Positions 41,651-50,393 of a stretch of 64,000 bases of DNA are shown piece by piece. The first letter of the stretch is position 1, and each line of letters begins with the position of its first letter. The stretch comes from Jiangella aurantiaca (GTDB lineage Bacteria; Actinomycetota; Actinomycetes; Jiangellales; Jiangellaceae), in contig NZ_SMLB01000012.1 in the NCBI RefSeq assembly GCF_004349105.1, forward strand, positions 62,001 through 126,000, written 5' to 3'. The notes beneath the pieces were generated by a model that was not told the DNA's origin, did no database searches, and worked only from the letters and a program-made list of their open reading frames with translations. The translations under genes and the position numbers were made by a program.

Positions 41651-42922
41651 ATGACACGCAACCGCTTCACCCTGGGGCTCGGCCTCGTCCTGGCCCCGGT
41701 CGCAGTCGTCGCCGCCTGTTCCGGCGACGATTCCGGCGGCGCGGCCGCCGACGGCCCCGTCGAGCTCACCTTCTGGCACGGGTACACCGAGGCCGACGGC
41801 GACGTGCTCGAGCAGATCGTGGCCGACTTCAACGCCTCGCAGGACGAGGTCGTGATCAGCACCGAGATCAACCCCTGGGACGTCATCGACGACACGTTGC
41901 TGCCGGCGCTCTCCGCCGGCGACGGCCCGGACATCGTCGCGATGCCGGCCGAGCGGCTGCCGGTCTACGCCGACCGCGGCGCGTTCGTCGAGCTCGACGA
42001 GTTCTACGACGACCCCGAGAGCAACACCGCCGAGCTCAACGAGGGCGCCGTCGACATGGTGACCGTCGAGGGGACCCGCTACGGCGTGCCCACCGGGTTC
42101 GTCCCGCTGGCGATGTTCTACAACAAGGCGCTGTTCGCCGCAGCCGGCATCACCGAGCCCCCGGCGACCTGGGACGACTGGGTCGAAACCGCCCGCGCGC
42201 TCACCGTCGACCAGAACGGCGACGGCACGCCGGAGCAGTACGGCGTGGCGATCCCTGACCACGCGACAGTCGCCAACGGCGTCTGGCCCAGCCTCTTCTA
42301 CGGGGGCGGCGGCGACATCGTCGAGGGCGGCACGGACGTCGTCATCGACTCGCCGGAGAACCGCGCGACGCTGGAGTACTGGTACCAGGCGATCGCGGTC
42401 GACAAGATCTCGCCCACCGGCGTCGACGGCATCGCCGGCGACGGCCTGTTCAGCAGCGCCAAGGCCGCGATGTACCTGGGCGGGCCGTGGATGGCGTCGA
42501 TCTCGGAGGAGAACGGCATCGACTACGGCATCGCGCCGGTCCCGGCCGGCCCGGAGGCCCAGGCCGCGTCCGCCATCGGCGTCTCGATGGCGATCACCGA
42601 GCAGGCCGGCGACGACGCCGTCGAGGCGGCCGAGCAGTTCTTCAGCTACTTCCTCGACCAGGAGAACGCGGTCACGTGGTCGCTGGGCTCCGGCTGGCCG
42701 CCGCTGCGCACCGACGTCCCCGCCGACGCCGTCGCGGAGAACCCGGTGGTCGCGGCGCTCACCGAGCAGGCCGAGTTCGGCCGGCCGCTGCTGCCCGGCG
42801 TCGTGAACAGCGTCGACGTGCTCACCGCCGTCGACGAGCTGACCCAGCGGGCGATGGCCGGCGAGGACATCGGCATGCTGCTGTCCGAGGCCCAGGCCGA
42901 GATCGAAACGGCCATCGGGTAG
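41651..42922 (+). CDS. CUT1 sugar ABC transporter, substrate-binding lipoprotein
   Basis: A 423-residue extracellular solute-binding protein (family 1). ATG 41651 yields a lipobox signal (APVAVVAACSG). Mature landmarks are VELTFWHGYTEADGDVLEQI, AGDGPDIVAMPAERL and GVPTGFVPLAMFYNKALF, with the KAAMYLGGPWMASI region near the end. Such proteins bind oligosaccharides and hand them to MalFG-type permeases, which follow here. No ATPase gene is present, so a shared MsiK-type ATPase encoded elsewhere is expected. Confidence 0.93.
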   Translation: MTRNRFTLGLGLVLAPVAVVAACSGDDSGGAAADGPVELTFWHGYTEADGDVLEQIVADFNASQDEVVISTEINPWDVIDDTLLPALSAGDGPDIVAMPAERLPVYADRGAFVELDEFYDDPESNTAELNEGAVDMVTVEGTRYGVPTGFVPLAMFYNKALFAAAGITEPPATWDDWVETARALTVDQNGDGTPEQYGVAIPDHATVANGVWPSLFYGGGGDIVEGGTDVVIDSPENRATLEYWYQAIAVDKISPTGVDGIAGDGLFSSAKAAMYLGGPWMASISEENGIDYGIAPVPAGPEAQAASAIGVSMAITEQAGDDAVEAAEQFFSYFLDQENAVTWSLGSGWPPLRTDVPADAVAENPVVAALTEQAEFGRPLLPGVVNSVDVLTAVDELTQRAMAGEDIGMLLSEAQAEIETAIG

Positions 42923-42927
42923 GTCTC

Positions 42928-43887
42928 GTGTCCGTCACCGCACCACGAAAGCGCTACCGGCCGCCCGCGCCACTGGGCGGGCGGCGGGTGGCACCCGGGG
43001 CCGGGCGGAGCCGAACCGGACGCCGCAACGCGACCGCGCTGGCCTTCCTCGGCCCGGCCCTGCTCATCCTGACCGTCTTCGTCGGCTGGCCGATGGTGTC
43101 GGCCCTGCGGACGTCGTTCACCGACGCCAGCGGCTTCGGTGAGGCCGAGTGGGTCGGCTTCGACAACTACGTCCAGGTGTTCACCGACCCCGACCTGTTC
43201 AACGCCGTCGGCAACACGCTCTGGTACATGGCGCTGTTCACGCCGACGGCGGTGATCGCGGCGCTGGCCCTGGCGCTGGTGCTGAACAGCCCGGCGCTGC
43301 CGTTCCGCGGGTTCTTCCGGACGGCGCTGTTCGTTCCGTTCGTGGTGTCGCTGGCGGTCGCGGCCTACGCGTGGACGTACTTGATCGACCCGCAGGTCGG
43401 GCTGCTGAACCACTGGCTGAGCGGCGTCGGCCTGCAGCTGGGCAACGTGCTGGAGGACCCGGACCTCGCGATGCCGGCCGTGGCTCTGGTCGCCGTGTGG
43501 AAGAACTTCGGCTTCTACCTGGTGATCTTCCTGGCCGGGCTGCAGGACATCCCGGGCACGCTGTACGAGGCGGCCAAGGTCGACGGCGCCGGCCCGTGGC
43601 GGCGGTTCACCAACGTGACGCTGCCGCTGCTGTCCAACACGCTCGCGTTCGTGCTGGTGTTCGCGATGATCGCGGCGCTGCAGGCGTTCGACCAGATCTA
43701 CGTGATGACCGGCGGCGGGCCGTACGGCAACACCCAGACCATCGTCATGGAGATCTACGAGTCCGGCTTCCGCAAGCTCGAGCTCGGCTTCGCGTCGGCG
43801 CTGTCGTACGTGCTGCTGGTCGCGACGCTGCTGCTGAGCGTCGTCCAGTTCGTCTTCTTCGGCCGCCGTGAGAAGGACGCCCAGTGA
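42928..43887 (+). CDS. CUT1 ABC transporter permease (MalF type)
   Basis: A 319-residue permease with six helices after a basic, Pro/Arg-rich N-terminus. GTG 42928 is 5 nt after the binding-protein stop. The EAAKVDGAGPWRRFTNVTLPLL stretch is the EAA loop that docks the ATPase. ALQAFDQIYVMTGGGPYGNTQ is the family C-terminal motif. It pairs with the downstream MalG-type gene (4-nt overlap). Confidence 0.94.
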   Translation: MSVTAPRKRYRPPAPLGGRRVAPGAGRSRTGRRNATALAFLGPALLILTVFVGWPMVSALRTSFTDASGFGEAEWVGFDNYVQVFTDPDLFNAVGNTLWYMALFTPTAVIAALALALVLNSPALPFRGFFRTALFVPFVVSLAVAAYAWTYLIDPQVGLLNHWLSGVGLQLGNVLEDPDLAMPAVALVAVWKNFGFYLVIFLAGLQDIPGTLYEAAKVDGAGPWRRFTNVTLPLLSNTLAFVLVFAMIAALQAFDQIYVMTGGGPYGNTQTIVMEIYESGFRKLELGFASALSYVLLVATLLLSVVQFVFFGRREKDAQ

Positions 43888-44711
43888 ACGCCCGCATCCG
43901 GCCCGGCACCGTCCTCGGCACGATGGCCATGCTCGCCGTCACCGCCGCCGTGCTGCTGCCGCTGGCCATCATCGTGCTCACCGCGTTCAAGCCGGTGTCG
44001 GAGGTGAACGCGTACCCGCCCACCCTGCTGCCGCAGGACTGGACGCTGGACAACCTCAACCGCATCGTCGACGAGCTGCCGTTCGTCCGCCTGGTGCTGA
44101 ACAGCTTCCTGTTCGCCGGCGGGGTGACGGTGTTCGCGCTGGTCTTCGACTCGCTGGCGGCGTACGCGCTGGCCCGGATCGACTTCACCGGCCGGCGGAC
44201 GCTGCTGATCGCGATCATCGCGACGCTGATGATCCCGTTCCAGGCGACGCTGGTGCCCGTGTACCAGCTGGTCAGCGACCTCGGCTGGGTGAACACGTTC
44301 GCCGGGCTGATCGCGCCGCGGGCCGCCGACGCGTTCGGCATCTTCTTCCTGCGGCAGTTCTTCCTGGCGCTGCCGCGCGACCTCGACAACGCCGCCCGCA
44401 TCGACGGCGCGTCGGAGTTCCGGATCTTTCGCAGCATCGTGCTGCCCAACGCGATCCCGGCGCTGCTGACGCTGGCGATCTTCACGTTCGTCAACAACTG
44501 GAACGACCTGCTCTGGCCGCTGATCTTCACGACGGAGCGCGAGATGGGGACGATCACGTCCGGGCTGACGCTGCTGACCGGGCCGGGCGGCATCGTGCCG
44601 TACGGCGTCATGATGGCCGGCGCGCTGGTGGCGATCCTGCCCCTGGTGGTCGCGTTCCTGCTGGTGCAGCGGCGGTTCATCGAGAGTATCGCGACGACGG
44701 GAATCAAATGA
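43884..44711 (+). CDS. CUT1 ABC transporter permease (MalG type)
   Basis: A 275-residue permease with six helices. The GTG overlaps the upstream stop (GTGA). The EAA loop reads NAARIDGASEFRIFRSIVLPNA, and the C-terminal VQRRFIESIATTGIK tail is characteristic of MalG-like proteins. Its stop overlaps the GH1-like start, so enzyme and transporter are translationally coupled. Confidence 0.94.
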   Translation: MNARIRPGTVLGTMAMLAVTAAVLLPLAIIVLTAFKPVSEVNAYPPTLLPQDWTLDNLNRIVDELPFVRLVLNSFLFAGGVTVFALVFDSLAAYALARIDFTGRRTLLIAIIATLMIPFQATLVPVYQLVSDLGWVNTFAGLIAPRAADAFGIFFLRQFFLALPRDLDNAARIDGASEFRIFRSIVLPNAIPALLTLAIFTFVNNWNDLLWPLIFTTEREMGTITSGLTLLTGPGGIVPYGVMMAGALVAILPLVVAFLLVQRRFIESIATTGIK

Positions 44712-45991
44712 CGACGTCCTGGCACACCGACGGTGCGCTGCACTTCGCGCTGGGCGTCGAGGACACGTTCGTGCCGCAGGAGCGGCCGGGCGAGCGGGCC
44801 ATCGACGAGTACGAGCTGACCCAGCACTACGAGTTCTGGTCCGGCGACCTCGGGCTGGCCGCGTCGGCCGGCGCGACGCTGCTGCGCTGGGGCGTGCCCT
44901 GGTACCGGATCAACCCGGCGAAGGACGAGTGGGACTGGTCGTGGCTGGACCGCGTCGTCGACCGGTTCGCCGAACTGGAGCTGCGGCCGGTCGTCGACCT
45001 GCTGCACTACGGCACCCCGCTGTGGCTGGACGGCCAGTTCGCCAGCCCCGACTATCCGGAGCGCGCCGCCGAGTACGCGTACCGCGTCGCGGACCGCTAC
45101 GCCGACCGCGTCACCGACTACACGCCGGTCAACGAGCCGATGATCCACGCGCTGTTCTCCGGCGAGTACGCGTACTGGCCGCCGTACCTGTCCGGCCCGG
45201 ACGGGCTGGTGACGATGGTGCGGCAGCTGGCCCGCGGGTTCGTGCTCGCGCAGCGCGCGATGCGCGGCGTGCTGGGGGAGCGCGGCGTGTTCGTGCACGT
45301 CGACGCCGGTATGCGCTACGTCGACGACGCCGCCTCGCCGTCGCAGTTGCCGTTGATCGAGCGGCTGCGCCACCAGGTGCACCTGGTCGAGGACCTGGCG
45401 ACCGGCCGGGTCGGCGCGGAGCACCCGCTGGCGTCGTTCCTGCTGGAGCACGGCTTCCACGACGACGACCTCGGCTGGTTCGCCGCGGACCCCACGCCGC
45501 CCGACGTCATGGGCGTCAACTACTACCCTCGGCACTCCACTGAGGTGTTCGAGGCCGGCGTGCACCACGCCGGCGGCTTCCCGGACCCGCGGCCCACCCG
45601 CGACGACGGCGTCGCCGGCCTGGAGGAGCTGCTGCGCGCGGCGGCCGGCCGGTACGGCGTTCCGGTCGCGCTCACCGAGACCTGCGTGACGGCGAGCGTC
45701 GCCGATCGGCTGGCCTGGCTGGACGCATCCGTCGACGCCGTCCACCGGCTGCGGGCCGACGGCGTCCCCGTTGTCGCGTACACATGGTGGCCGGTGTTCG
45801 ACATGTACGAGTGGACGTACCGGCACTCGGCCGCACCGCGCGAGGCGCACCTGCTCACGATGGGCCTCTGGGCGCTGTCCGAACGCGACGGCGTCCTGCA
45901 CCGCGTAGCCACCCCCCTCGTCGATCGGTTCCGCGCGCACGCCCACGACCCCCGCAACCTGCCCGCCGTCCCCGCAACCGAGGAGAACTGA
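44708..45991 (+). CDS. family 1 glycoside hydrolase-like enzyme, intracellular
   Basis: A 427-residue TIM-barrel protein of the GH1/clan A type without a signal peptide. The acid/base is E143 in DYTPVNEPMIHALF and the presumed nucleophile is E324 in VALTETCV (usually TENG). LLRWGVPWYRINPAKDEWDWSWLDRVV matches the GH1 beta-2 region, though it is divergent and short (GH1 is normally about 450). It probably hydrolyses an imported oligosaccharide linked to arabinose, for example a beta-galactoside or beta-xyloside. It sits between the permease and the GH51 gene. Confidence 0.8.
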   Translation: MTTSWHTDGALHFALGVEDTFVPQERPGERAIDEYELTQHYEFWSGDLGLAASAGATLLRWGVPWYRINPAKDEWDWSWLDRVVDRFAELELRPVVDLLHYGTPLWLDGQFASPDYPERAAEYAYRVADRYADRVTDYTPVNEPMIHALFSGEYAYWPPYLSGPDGLVTMVRQLARGFVLAQRAMRGVLGERGVFVHVDAGMRYVDDAASPSQLPLIERLRHQVHLVEDLATGRVGAEHPLASFLLEHGFHDDDLGWFAADPTPPDVMGVNYYPRHSTEVFEAGVHHAGGFPDPRPTRDDGVAGLEELLRAAAGRYGVPVALTETCVTASVADRLAWLDASVDAVHRLRADGVPVVAYTWWPVFDMYEWTYRHSAAPREAHLLTMGLWALSERDGVLHRVATPLVDRFRAHAHDPRNLPAVPATEEN

Positions 45992-47503
45992 GTGCCGCAC
46001 GCATCCCTGACCGTCGATCCGGCCTTCGTCGTCGGTGCCATCGACCGGCGCCTGTTCGGTTCGTTCGTCGAGCACCTGGGGCGCGCGGTGTACGACGGCA
46101 TCTACGAGCCCGCCCACGCCACCGCCGACGAGGACGGCTTCCGCAAGGACGTCATCGAGCTGGTCCGCGAGCTGGGCGTGTCGACCGTCCGCTACCCGGG
46201 CGGCAACTTCGTCTCCGGCTACCGCTGGGAGGACGGGATCGGACCGCGCGAGCGGCGGCCGCGACGGCTCGACCTCGCCTGGCACTCGCTGGAGACCAAC
46301 GAGATCGGCCTGGACGAGTTCGCCCGCTGGTCGGCGAAGGCCGGCACTGAGCTGATGCTGGCCGTCAACCTCGGCACTCGCGGCGTGCAGGAGGCACTGG
46401 ACCTGCTGGAGTACGCCAACGTCCGGTCCGGCTCGACGCTCTCGGACCTGCGGGTCGCCAACGGCACGCCGGAGCCGCACGGCGTCGTGCTCTGGTGCCT
46501 GGGCAACGAGATGGACGGGCCGTGGCAGCTCGGCCACCGCAGCGCCGACGACTACGGCAAGCTGGCCGCCCAGACCGCCCGGGCGATGCGCCAGCTCGAC
46601 CCTCGCGTGCGGCTGATCGCGTGCGGCAGCTCGAACCGGCAGATGCCGACGTTCGGTGCCTGGGAGCGGACCGTCCTGGAGCACACCTACGACGAGATCG
46701 ACTACCTCTCGTGTCACGCCTACTACCACGAGACACCGGGTGACCTGGGCGGCTTCCTCGCGTCGCCGGTGGACATGGACCGCTTCATCGAGTCCGTCGC
46801 CGCGACGATCGACCACGTCCGCGCGCTGCGGCCCGGCCGGCGCCGGGTCGACATCTCCTTCGACGAGTGGAACGTCTGGTACGTCGACCGCTACCACGAG
46901 GAGGACAAGGTCACGGACCCGCAGGTGTGGCCGGTCGCGCCGCGGATCCTGGAGGACTCGTACACCGTCGCCGACGCCGTCGTGGTGGGCGGCCTGCTGA
47001 TGTCGCTGCTGCGTCACGCCGACCGCGTGACGGCCGCGAGCTTGGCGCAGCTGGTCAACGTGATCGCGCCGATCATGACCGAGCCGGGCGGCCCGAGCTG
47101 GCGCCAGACCACGTTCTTCCCGTTCGCGACGACGTCGCGGCTGGCTCGCGGCGTCACACTGGCCGTGGAGGTCGAGACGACGACCTACTCGACGGAGGCG
47201 TATGGCGACGTCCCGGTGGTCGACGCCGTGGCGACGCACGACGCGTCGGCGGGGGAGACGGCGGTGTTCCTGGTGAACCGGTCGGTGGACTCGGCGGCCA
47301 CGGTGTCGGTGGACGTGCGGGGCGTCGGCGCGAGCTCGGTCGCCGAGGCCGTCACGTTGTGGGACGACGACGTGCACGCCCGCAACACCCTCGACCACCC
47401 CGACCGGGTGGGCCTGCGCCCGACTCCGTCGGCCGTGCTGGACGGGGGCACGCTGCGGGTGGAGCTCCCGCCGGTGTCGTGGACGGCGGTCTCACTACGC
47501 TGA
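45992..47503 (+). CDS. GH51 alpha-L-arabinofuranosidase
   Basis: A 503-residue cytoplasmic arabinofuranosidase, the usual GH51 length. GTG 45992 directly follows the previous stop, with AGGAGAACTG upstream. Catalytic acids are E173 in VLWCLGNEMDGPWQ (acid/base) and E292 in DISFDEWNVWY (nucleophile). LFGSFVEHLGRAVYDGIYEP and VRYPGGNFVSGYRWEDGIGP are the family's N-terminal signatures. It releases L-arabinofuranose from imported arabino-oligosaccharides and is the strongest evidence that the whole cluster handles arabinan or arabinoxylan. It ends the operon. Confidence 0.96.
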   Translation: MPHASLTVDPAFVVGAIDRRLFGSFVEHLGRAVYDGIYEPAHATADEDGFRKDVIELVRELGVSTVRYPGGNFVSGYRWEDGIGPRERRPRRLDLAWHSLETNEIGLDEFARWSAKAGTELMLAVNLGTRGVQEALDLLEYANVRSGSTLSDLRVANGTPEPHGVVLWCLGNEMDGPWQLGHRSADDYGKLAAQTARAMRQLDPRVRLIACGSSNRQMPTFGAWERTVLEHTYDEIDYLSCHAYYHETPGDLGGFLASPVDMDRFIESVAATIDHVRALRPGRRRVDISFDEWNVWYVDRYHEEDKVTDPQVWPVAPRILEDSYTVADAVVVGGLLMSLLRHADRVTAASLAQLVNVIAPIMTEPGGPSWRQTTFFPFATTSRLARGVTLAVEVETTTYSTEAYGDVPVVDAVATHDASAGETAVFLVNRSVDSAATVSVDVRGVGASSVAEAVTLWDDDVHARNTLDHPDRVGLRPTPSAVLDGGTLRVELPPVSWTAVSLR

Positions 47504-47534
47504 GGGCGTTGCCGACCTCGCCGAGGAGATCACG

Positions 47535-47825
47535 ATGACGACGGTGGAGCTGACCCGTTTCCGGGTGCTGCCCGAGAACGCCGACCGCCTGCTCGCCGCC
47601 CGGCCCGCCATGCTGGCCGACTTCCGCGCCGACCGGAAGGGCTTCATCGACGCCATGCTGGTCCGCCTGCCCGGCGACGAGTGGCTCGACATCGTCACCT
47701 GGCGTTCGCCCGAGGACTTCGCCGCCTCCCGCGCGAAGGGTGCCAACCTGCCGGGGATCGAGGCGTTCTTCTCGGCGATCACCGAACTGGTCTCCGCCGA
47801 GGAGGGCACCACCGACGACGCCTGA
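47535..47825 (+). CDS. ABM-domain (antibiotic biosynthesis monooxygenase-like) protein
   Basis: A 96-residue ferredoxin-like alpha/beta barrel protein of the ABM/Dabb group. TTVELTRFRVLPENADRLLAA, then FIDAMLVRLPGDEWLDIVTWRSPEDFAAS, shows the typical beta-alpha-beta layout. It has GAGGAGATCACG upstream of ATG 47535. Such small dimeric proteins act as monooxygenases, haem degraders or unknown binders. It follows the arabinofuranosidase by 31 bp and may be read from the same transcript. Confidence 0.82.
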   Translation: MTTVELTRFRVLPENADRLLAARPAMLADFRADRKGFIDAMLVRLPGDEWLDIVTWRSPEDFAASRAKGANLPGIEAFFSAITELVSAEEGTTDDA

Positions 47826-47847
47826 GGCGACCCCCGCGGATGTTCTG

Positions 47848-47902
47848 TTCGGGCTTGTTGACACCAGCGCCAATGGTTGGCATCAGCGTCAACATGCCCG
47901 AA
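47848..47902 (+). terminator. hairpin after the ABM gene
   Basis: Arms TTCGGGC...GCCAA (47848-47873) and TTGGC...GCCCGAA (47877-47902) pair at about 20 of 26 positions around a 3-nt loop. It lies between convergent genes and may end both. It lacks the GATCA motif of the other hairpins. Confidence 0.6.
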
Positions 47903-47946
47903 GAGAACCCCCCGGCCCACCCGCACCAGGGTTCGCCGCCGTGGTG

Positions 47947-48195
47947 TCAGCGCGGGGCGGTTTCGACATGGTCGACGACGCCGCTGACGCCCTTCTCCGT
48001 CGCGCAGTGGGCACAGCAATAGAAGTGGCCGCTGGCCTCGACGCCATGTCCGACGATGCGGCAGCCGCAGTGTTCACAGATCGGCGCCATTCGATGGATG
48101 GCACATTCGAAGCTGTCGAACACGTGGACAGCGCCCTGCGCGTGTAGTTCGAACGACATCGCGTAGTCGTTTCCACAGACCTCGCATACCGCCAC
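47947..48195 (-). CDS. small nine-cysteine metal-binding protein
   Basis: An 82-residue protein. GTG 48195 has GGAGG eight nt upstream; the frame stays open further upstream into a methyltransferase relic. Nine Cys lie at 4, 7, 31, 40, 43, 45, 60, 61 and 64 in CEVCGNDY, FDSFECAIH, CEHCGCRIVGHGVE and FYCCAHC. With the several His, this is the layout of a two-site zinc ribbon or a metallothionein-like domain. The pattern is one I have seen in many uncharacterised bacterial proteins. Role unknown; metal storage or a small redox adaptor are possibilities. Confidence 0.75.
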   Translation of the reverse strand: MAVCEVCGNDYAMSFELHAQGAVHVFDSFECAIHRMAPICEHCGCRIVGHGVEASGHFYCCAHCATEKGVSGVVDHVETAPR

Positions 48196-48302
48196 GATGA
48201 TCACCTCCGGAGTAAGCGACCGGGCCGTGCTGTTGATGCTTCTCCGATCTGCCCAGGCATGCAACGTTCGGCCAGGCGTTCCAGCCCCGTGGGTGGTCCG
48301 CT

Positions 48303-48434
48303 CGAAAACGACGACCACCTCCGGCCACCGCTCGATACCGACCAGGTCGGCGGCAACCCTGGCCAGCAGGGCGGTCTGGTACCCGTGACCGGTACCTGTC
48401 TCCATGACGGCCCCAGTCCGGTGAGCCACAGCGG
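48303..48434 (-). pseudogene. relic of a protein-L-isoaspartate O-methyltransferase
   Basis: Leftward, this stretch reads METGTGHGYQTALLARVA, then DLVGIERWPEV: the SAM-binding motif I and strand 2 of the PCMT family (usual form VLEVGTGSGYQTALLARL...VERxPEL). Residues before and after do not follow the family, and the acid-containing downstream half is missing. It lies between the hydrolase stop and the Cys-rich gene and is in frame with the latter, so a 152-residue fusion from ATG 48405 is formally open. Confidence 0.65.
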
Positions 48435-50393
48435 CTACGCTGTGAACCACCTGTTCGCGGGGGTGTATCGGTGACCGAGGGCGGCGTTGATTTGCGTCGT
48501 CGGGCACTGGCGTGCGAGGCCGGGGATGAGAACCTGGGTGTCGCGCTCCGGGCCGTAGAAGCGAGTGCGGACGATCTGGACGGGGTCCAGCGGCGGCGTC
48601 AGGCAGACCACCTCGGCGACGCCGGGAGCCAGCGCGCCGGCCAGGACGGAGAGGAACGCGCCCTGGCCGGCGCCGATCAGGCGGACCGGCCCCGCGGCCC
48701 AGGTGCGGACGAACTCGACGGCGCGGAGCACGTCGTACACGCGGGCGGCGCCGAGGCTGTCGGAGAGGCAGACGAGGTCGGCGACGATCTTGTAGAGCGT
48801 CCCGTAGCCGGCCTCGAGACCGAACTCGTTGAACCGGTGCACTGCGAGCGCGCCGGTGCCGCGCACGTCCAGCACGACGATCCGGCGGCCGGCAGCACGG
48901 GCGCGGTCGCAGGCGTCGAAGTGGGCGGCGAGGTCCTCGGTGCCGCGGTCGAGCAGCAACAGGTCGGTGCCGTGCGCCGGCACACCGGGGACCGGGTCGA
49001 GCACGATCGCGGCGTTGACGATGTCGCGCTCGGACCACCAGAACGCCTTGCGCGCGCCGGACGCGGGATCGGTCCACCAGCGCGGAAAGAACTCCGCTGC
49101 GGGCTCGCGGCCGCTCATCACGCGGTCGTGCAGCCAAGGGATGCCGCCGGCATCGCCGGGCAGCTCGCGGGCCAGCCGGTCGCGGTTGAGCTCGAAGACC
49201 CGCGGCGCGTCCGGGTGGTCGGTGGCCAGCTGCCCGGTCCGGGTGCACTGCAGCTCGGCGGTCGTCCGCACCGGCGGCTCGTCGTGGGCCGGCGCCGCCG
49301 CCGGGGCCGGGCCGTCGCCTAGGTGACGGGCGAAGAACTCCGTCGCGGCCGCGGCCAGCTCCGGGCCGAGACCGTGCTCGCCGTCGGCCCTGACGTGGGT
49401 GAGCGAGCCACCGGTCAGCGCGACGACCCGCTGCGCCCGCGCGACCGTCCGGACCGCGCCCTCGACACAGAAGAAGTCCGAGTTGGCCGAGAGCACCAGC
49501 GTCGGCCGGGGCGCCATCGCGATGAGGAAGTCCTCGTGGTCCAGGCCCGCCAGCGCTCCGCCGGGGATGATCTGCTCCGGATCCTGCGCCTGGCCGGAGC
49601 GCTGATACTCCTCCCGGCCGGTGATGAAGCAGCTGGGCGCGGCGGCCGCGATGCGCGGCTCGACCAGCATCAGCCAGGTGGTCTGGGTGCCGCCGCCGCT
49701 GTTGCCCGCGGCGCCGACGCGGCCGGGGTCGACTTCCGGTCGCGCGACGAGGTAGTCCAGCGCCCGGCGCGCGTCGTTGACGAAGTAGCGCGCGATGGTG
49801 TCGCCGGCCCACCAGCACTGGACGCCGGCGTGGACGTGCTCGGGCACGTTGGCGGGGATGAGCTCGCGCCCGTCAGCATCGAGGTAACTCTTCCGCTCGC
49901 CCTGCCCGATGGAGTCGTACGTCAGCACCACCAGGCCGGCCCGGGCCAGCCTGGCGCACATCGCCTGGTAGCGCGGCGCGGCCTTGCCGGCGTCGGCGTG
50001 CCCGCACAGGAACAGCACCGCGCCGGCCGGGCGCTCGGCGGTCGCCGTATGCGGCACGTACAGGTTCGCCGGCAGCCGCACGCCGTCGCCGATCTCCAGA
50101 ATCAGCTTCTCGATCGTGTGGCCGTCCGCCGCCACCGTGCCGGCGGGCCGGGCGGCGGGGACCTGCCGGACGTCCGGCAGGTCCCCGCCCAGCGCCTCGA
50201 GGGCGAGCTTGCGCAGCTCCTCCTGGCGCCGGCGCACGTCGTCGGGGGTCCGCAGCAGGTCATTGGCACGCCGGCCGGCCGCGAGCCACTCGCTGGTCCG
50301 GCGGTGGACGTTCAGCTGCACCTGCAGCGACGGGTCGTACATCCCGTCGAGGAAGTCGCGGAACCGCGGCGCCGTGCCATCGGCGTCAGCCAT
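48435..50393 (-). CDS. tandem alpha/beta hydrolase (acetylxylan-esterase-like), second domain degenerate
   Basis: A 652-residue cytoplasmic protein. Domain 1 (about 95-360) is an alpha/beta hydrolase like the large acetylxylan or sugar-ester esterases: oxyanion region LFLCGHADAGK, nucleophile S232 in VGAAGNSGGGTQTTW and His340 in ADGEHGLGP. Domain 2 (about 440-652) repeats the fold (VVLDVRGTGAL; PVRLIGAGQGAFLSVLAG), but its elbow is GAGQG with no Ser, so it is probably inactive. It is last in the seven-gene operon and overlaps the beta-helix gene by 8 nt. Removal of acetyl or methyl esters from imported glycans is a reasonable inference. Confidence 0.8.
   Translation of the reverse strand: MADADGTAPRFRDFLDGMYDPSLQVQLNVHRRTSEWLAAGRRANDLLRTPDDVRRRQEELRKLALEALGGDLPDVRQVPAARPAGTVAADGHTIEKLILEIGDGVRLPANLYVPHTATAERPAGAVLFLCGHADAGKAAPRYQAMCARLARAGLVVLTYDSIGQGERKSYLDADGRELIPANVPEHVHAGVQCWWAGDTIARYFVNDARRALDYLVARPEVDPGRVGAAGNSGGGTQTTWLMLVEPRIAAAAPSCFITGREEYQRSGQAQDPEQIIPGGALAGLDHEDFLIAMAPRPTLVLSANSDFFCVEGAVRTVARAQRVVALTGGSLTHVRADGEHGLGPELAAAATEFFARHLGDGPAPAAAPAHDEPPVRTTAELQCTRTGQLATDHPDAPRVFELNRDRLARELPGDAGGIPWLHDRVMSGREPAAEFFPRWWTDPASGARKAFWWSERDIVNAAIVLDPVPGVPAHGTDLLLLDRGTEDLAAHFDACDRARAAGRRIVVLDVRGTGALAVHRFNEFGLEAGYGTLYKIVADLVCLSDSLGAARVYDVLRAVEFVRTWAAGPVRLIGAGQGAFLSVLAGALAPGVAEVVCLTPPLDPVQIVRTRFYGPERDTQVLIPGLARQCPTTQINAALGHRYTPANRWFTA

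Noticed and set aside
43745-47398. Open frame of 1217 codons on the minus strand across the arabinan operon
   Set aside because: It is antisense to four genes with clear catalytic and membrane motifs; its product is Arg/Val/His-rich without domains. Long antisense frames are expected at about 72% GC.
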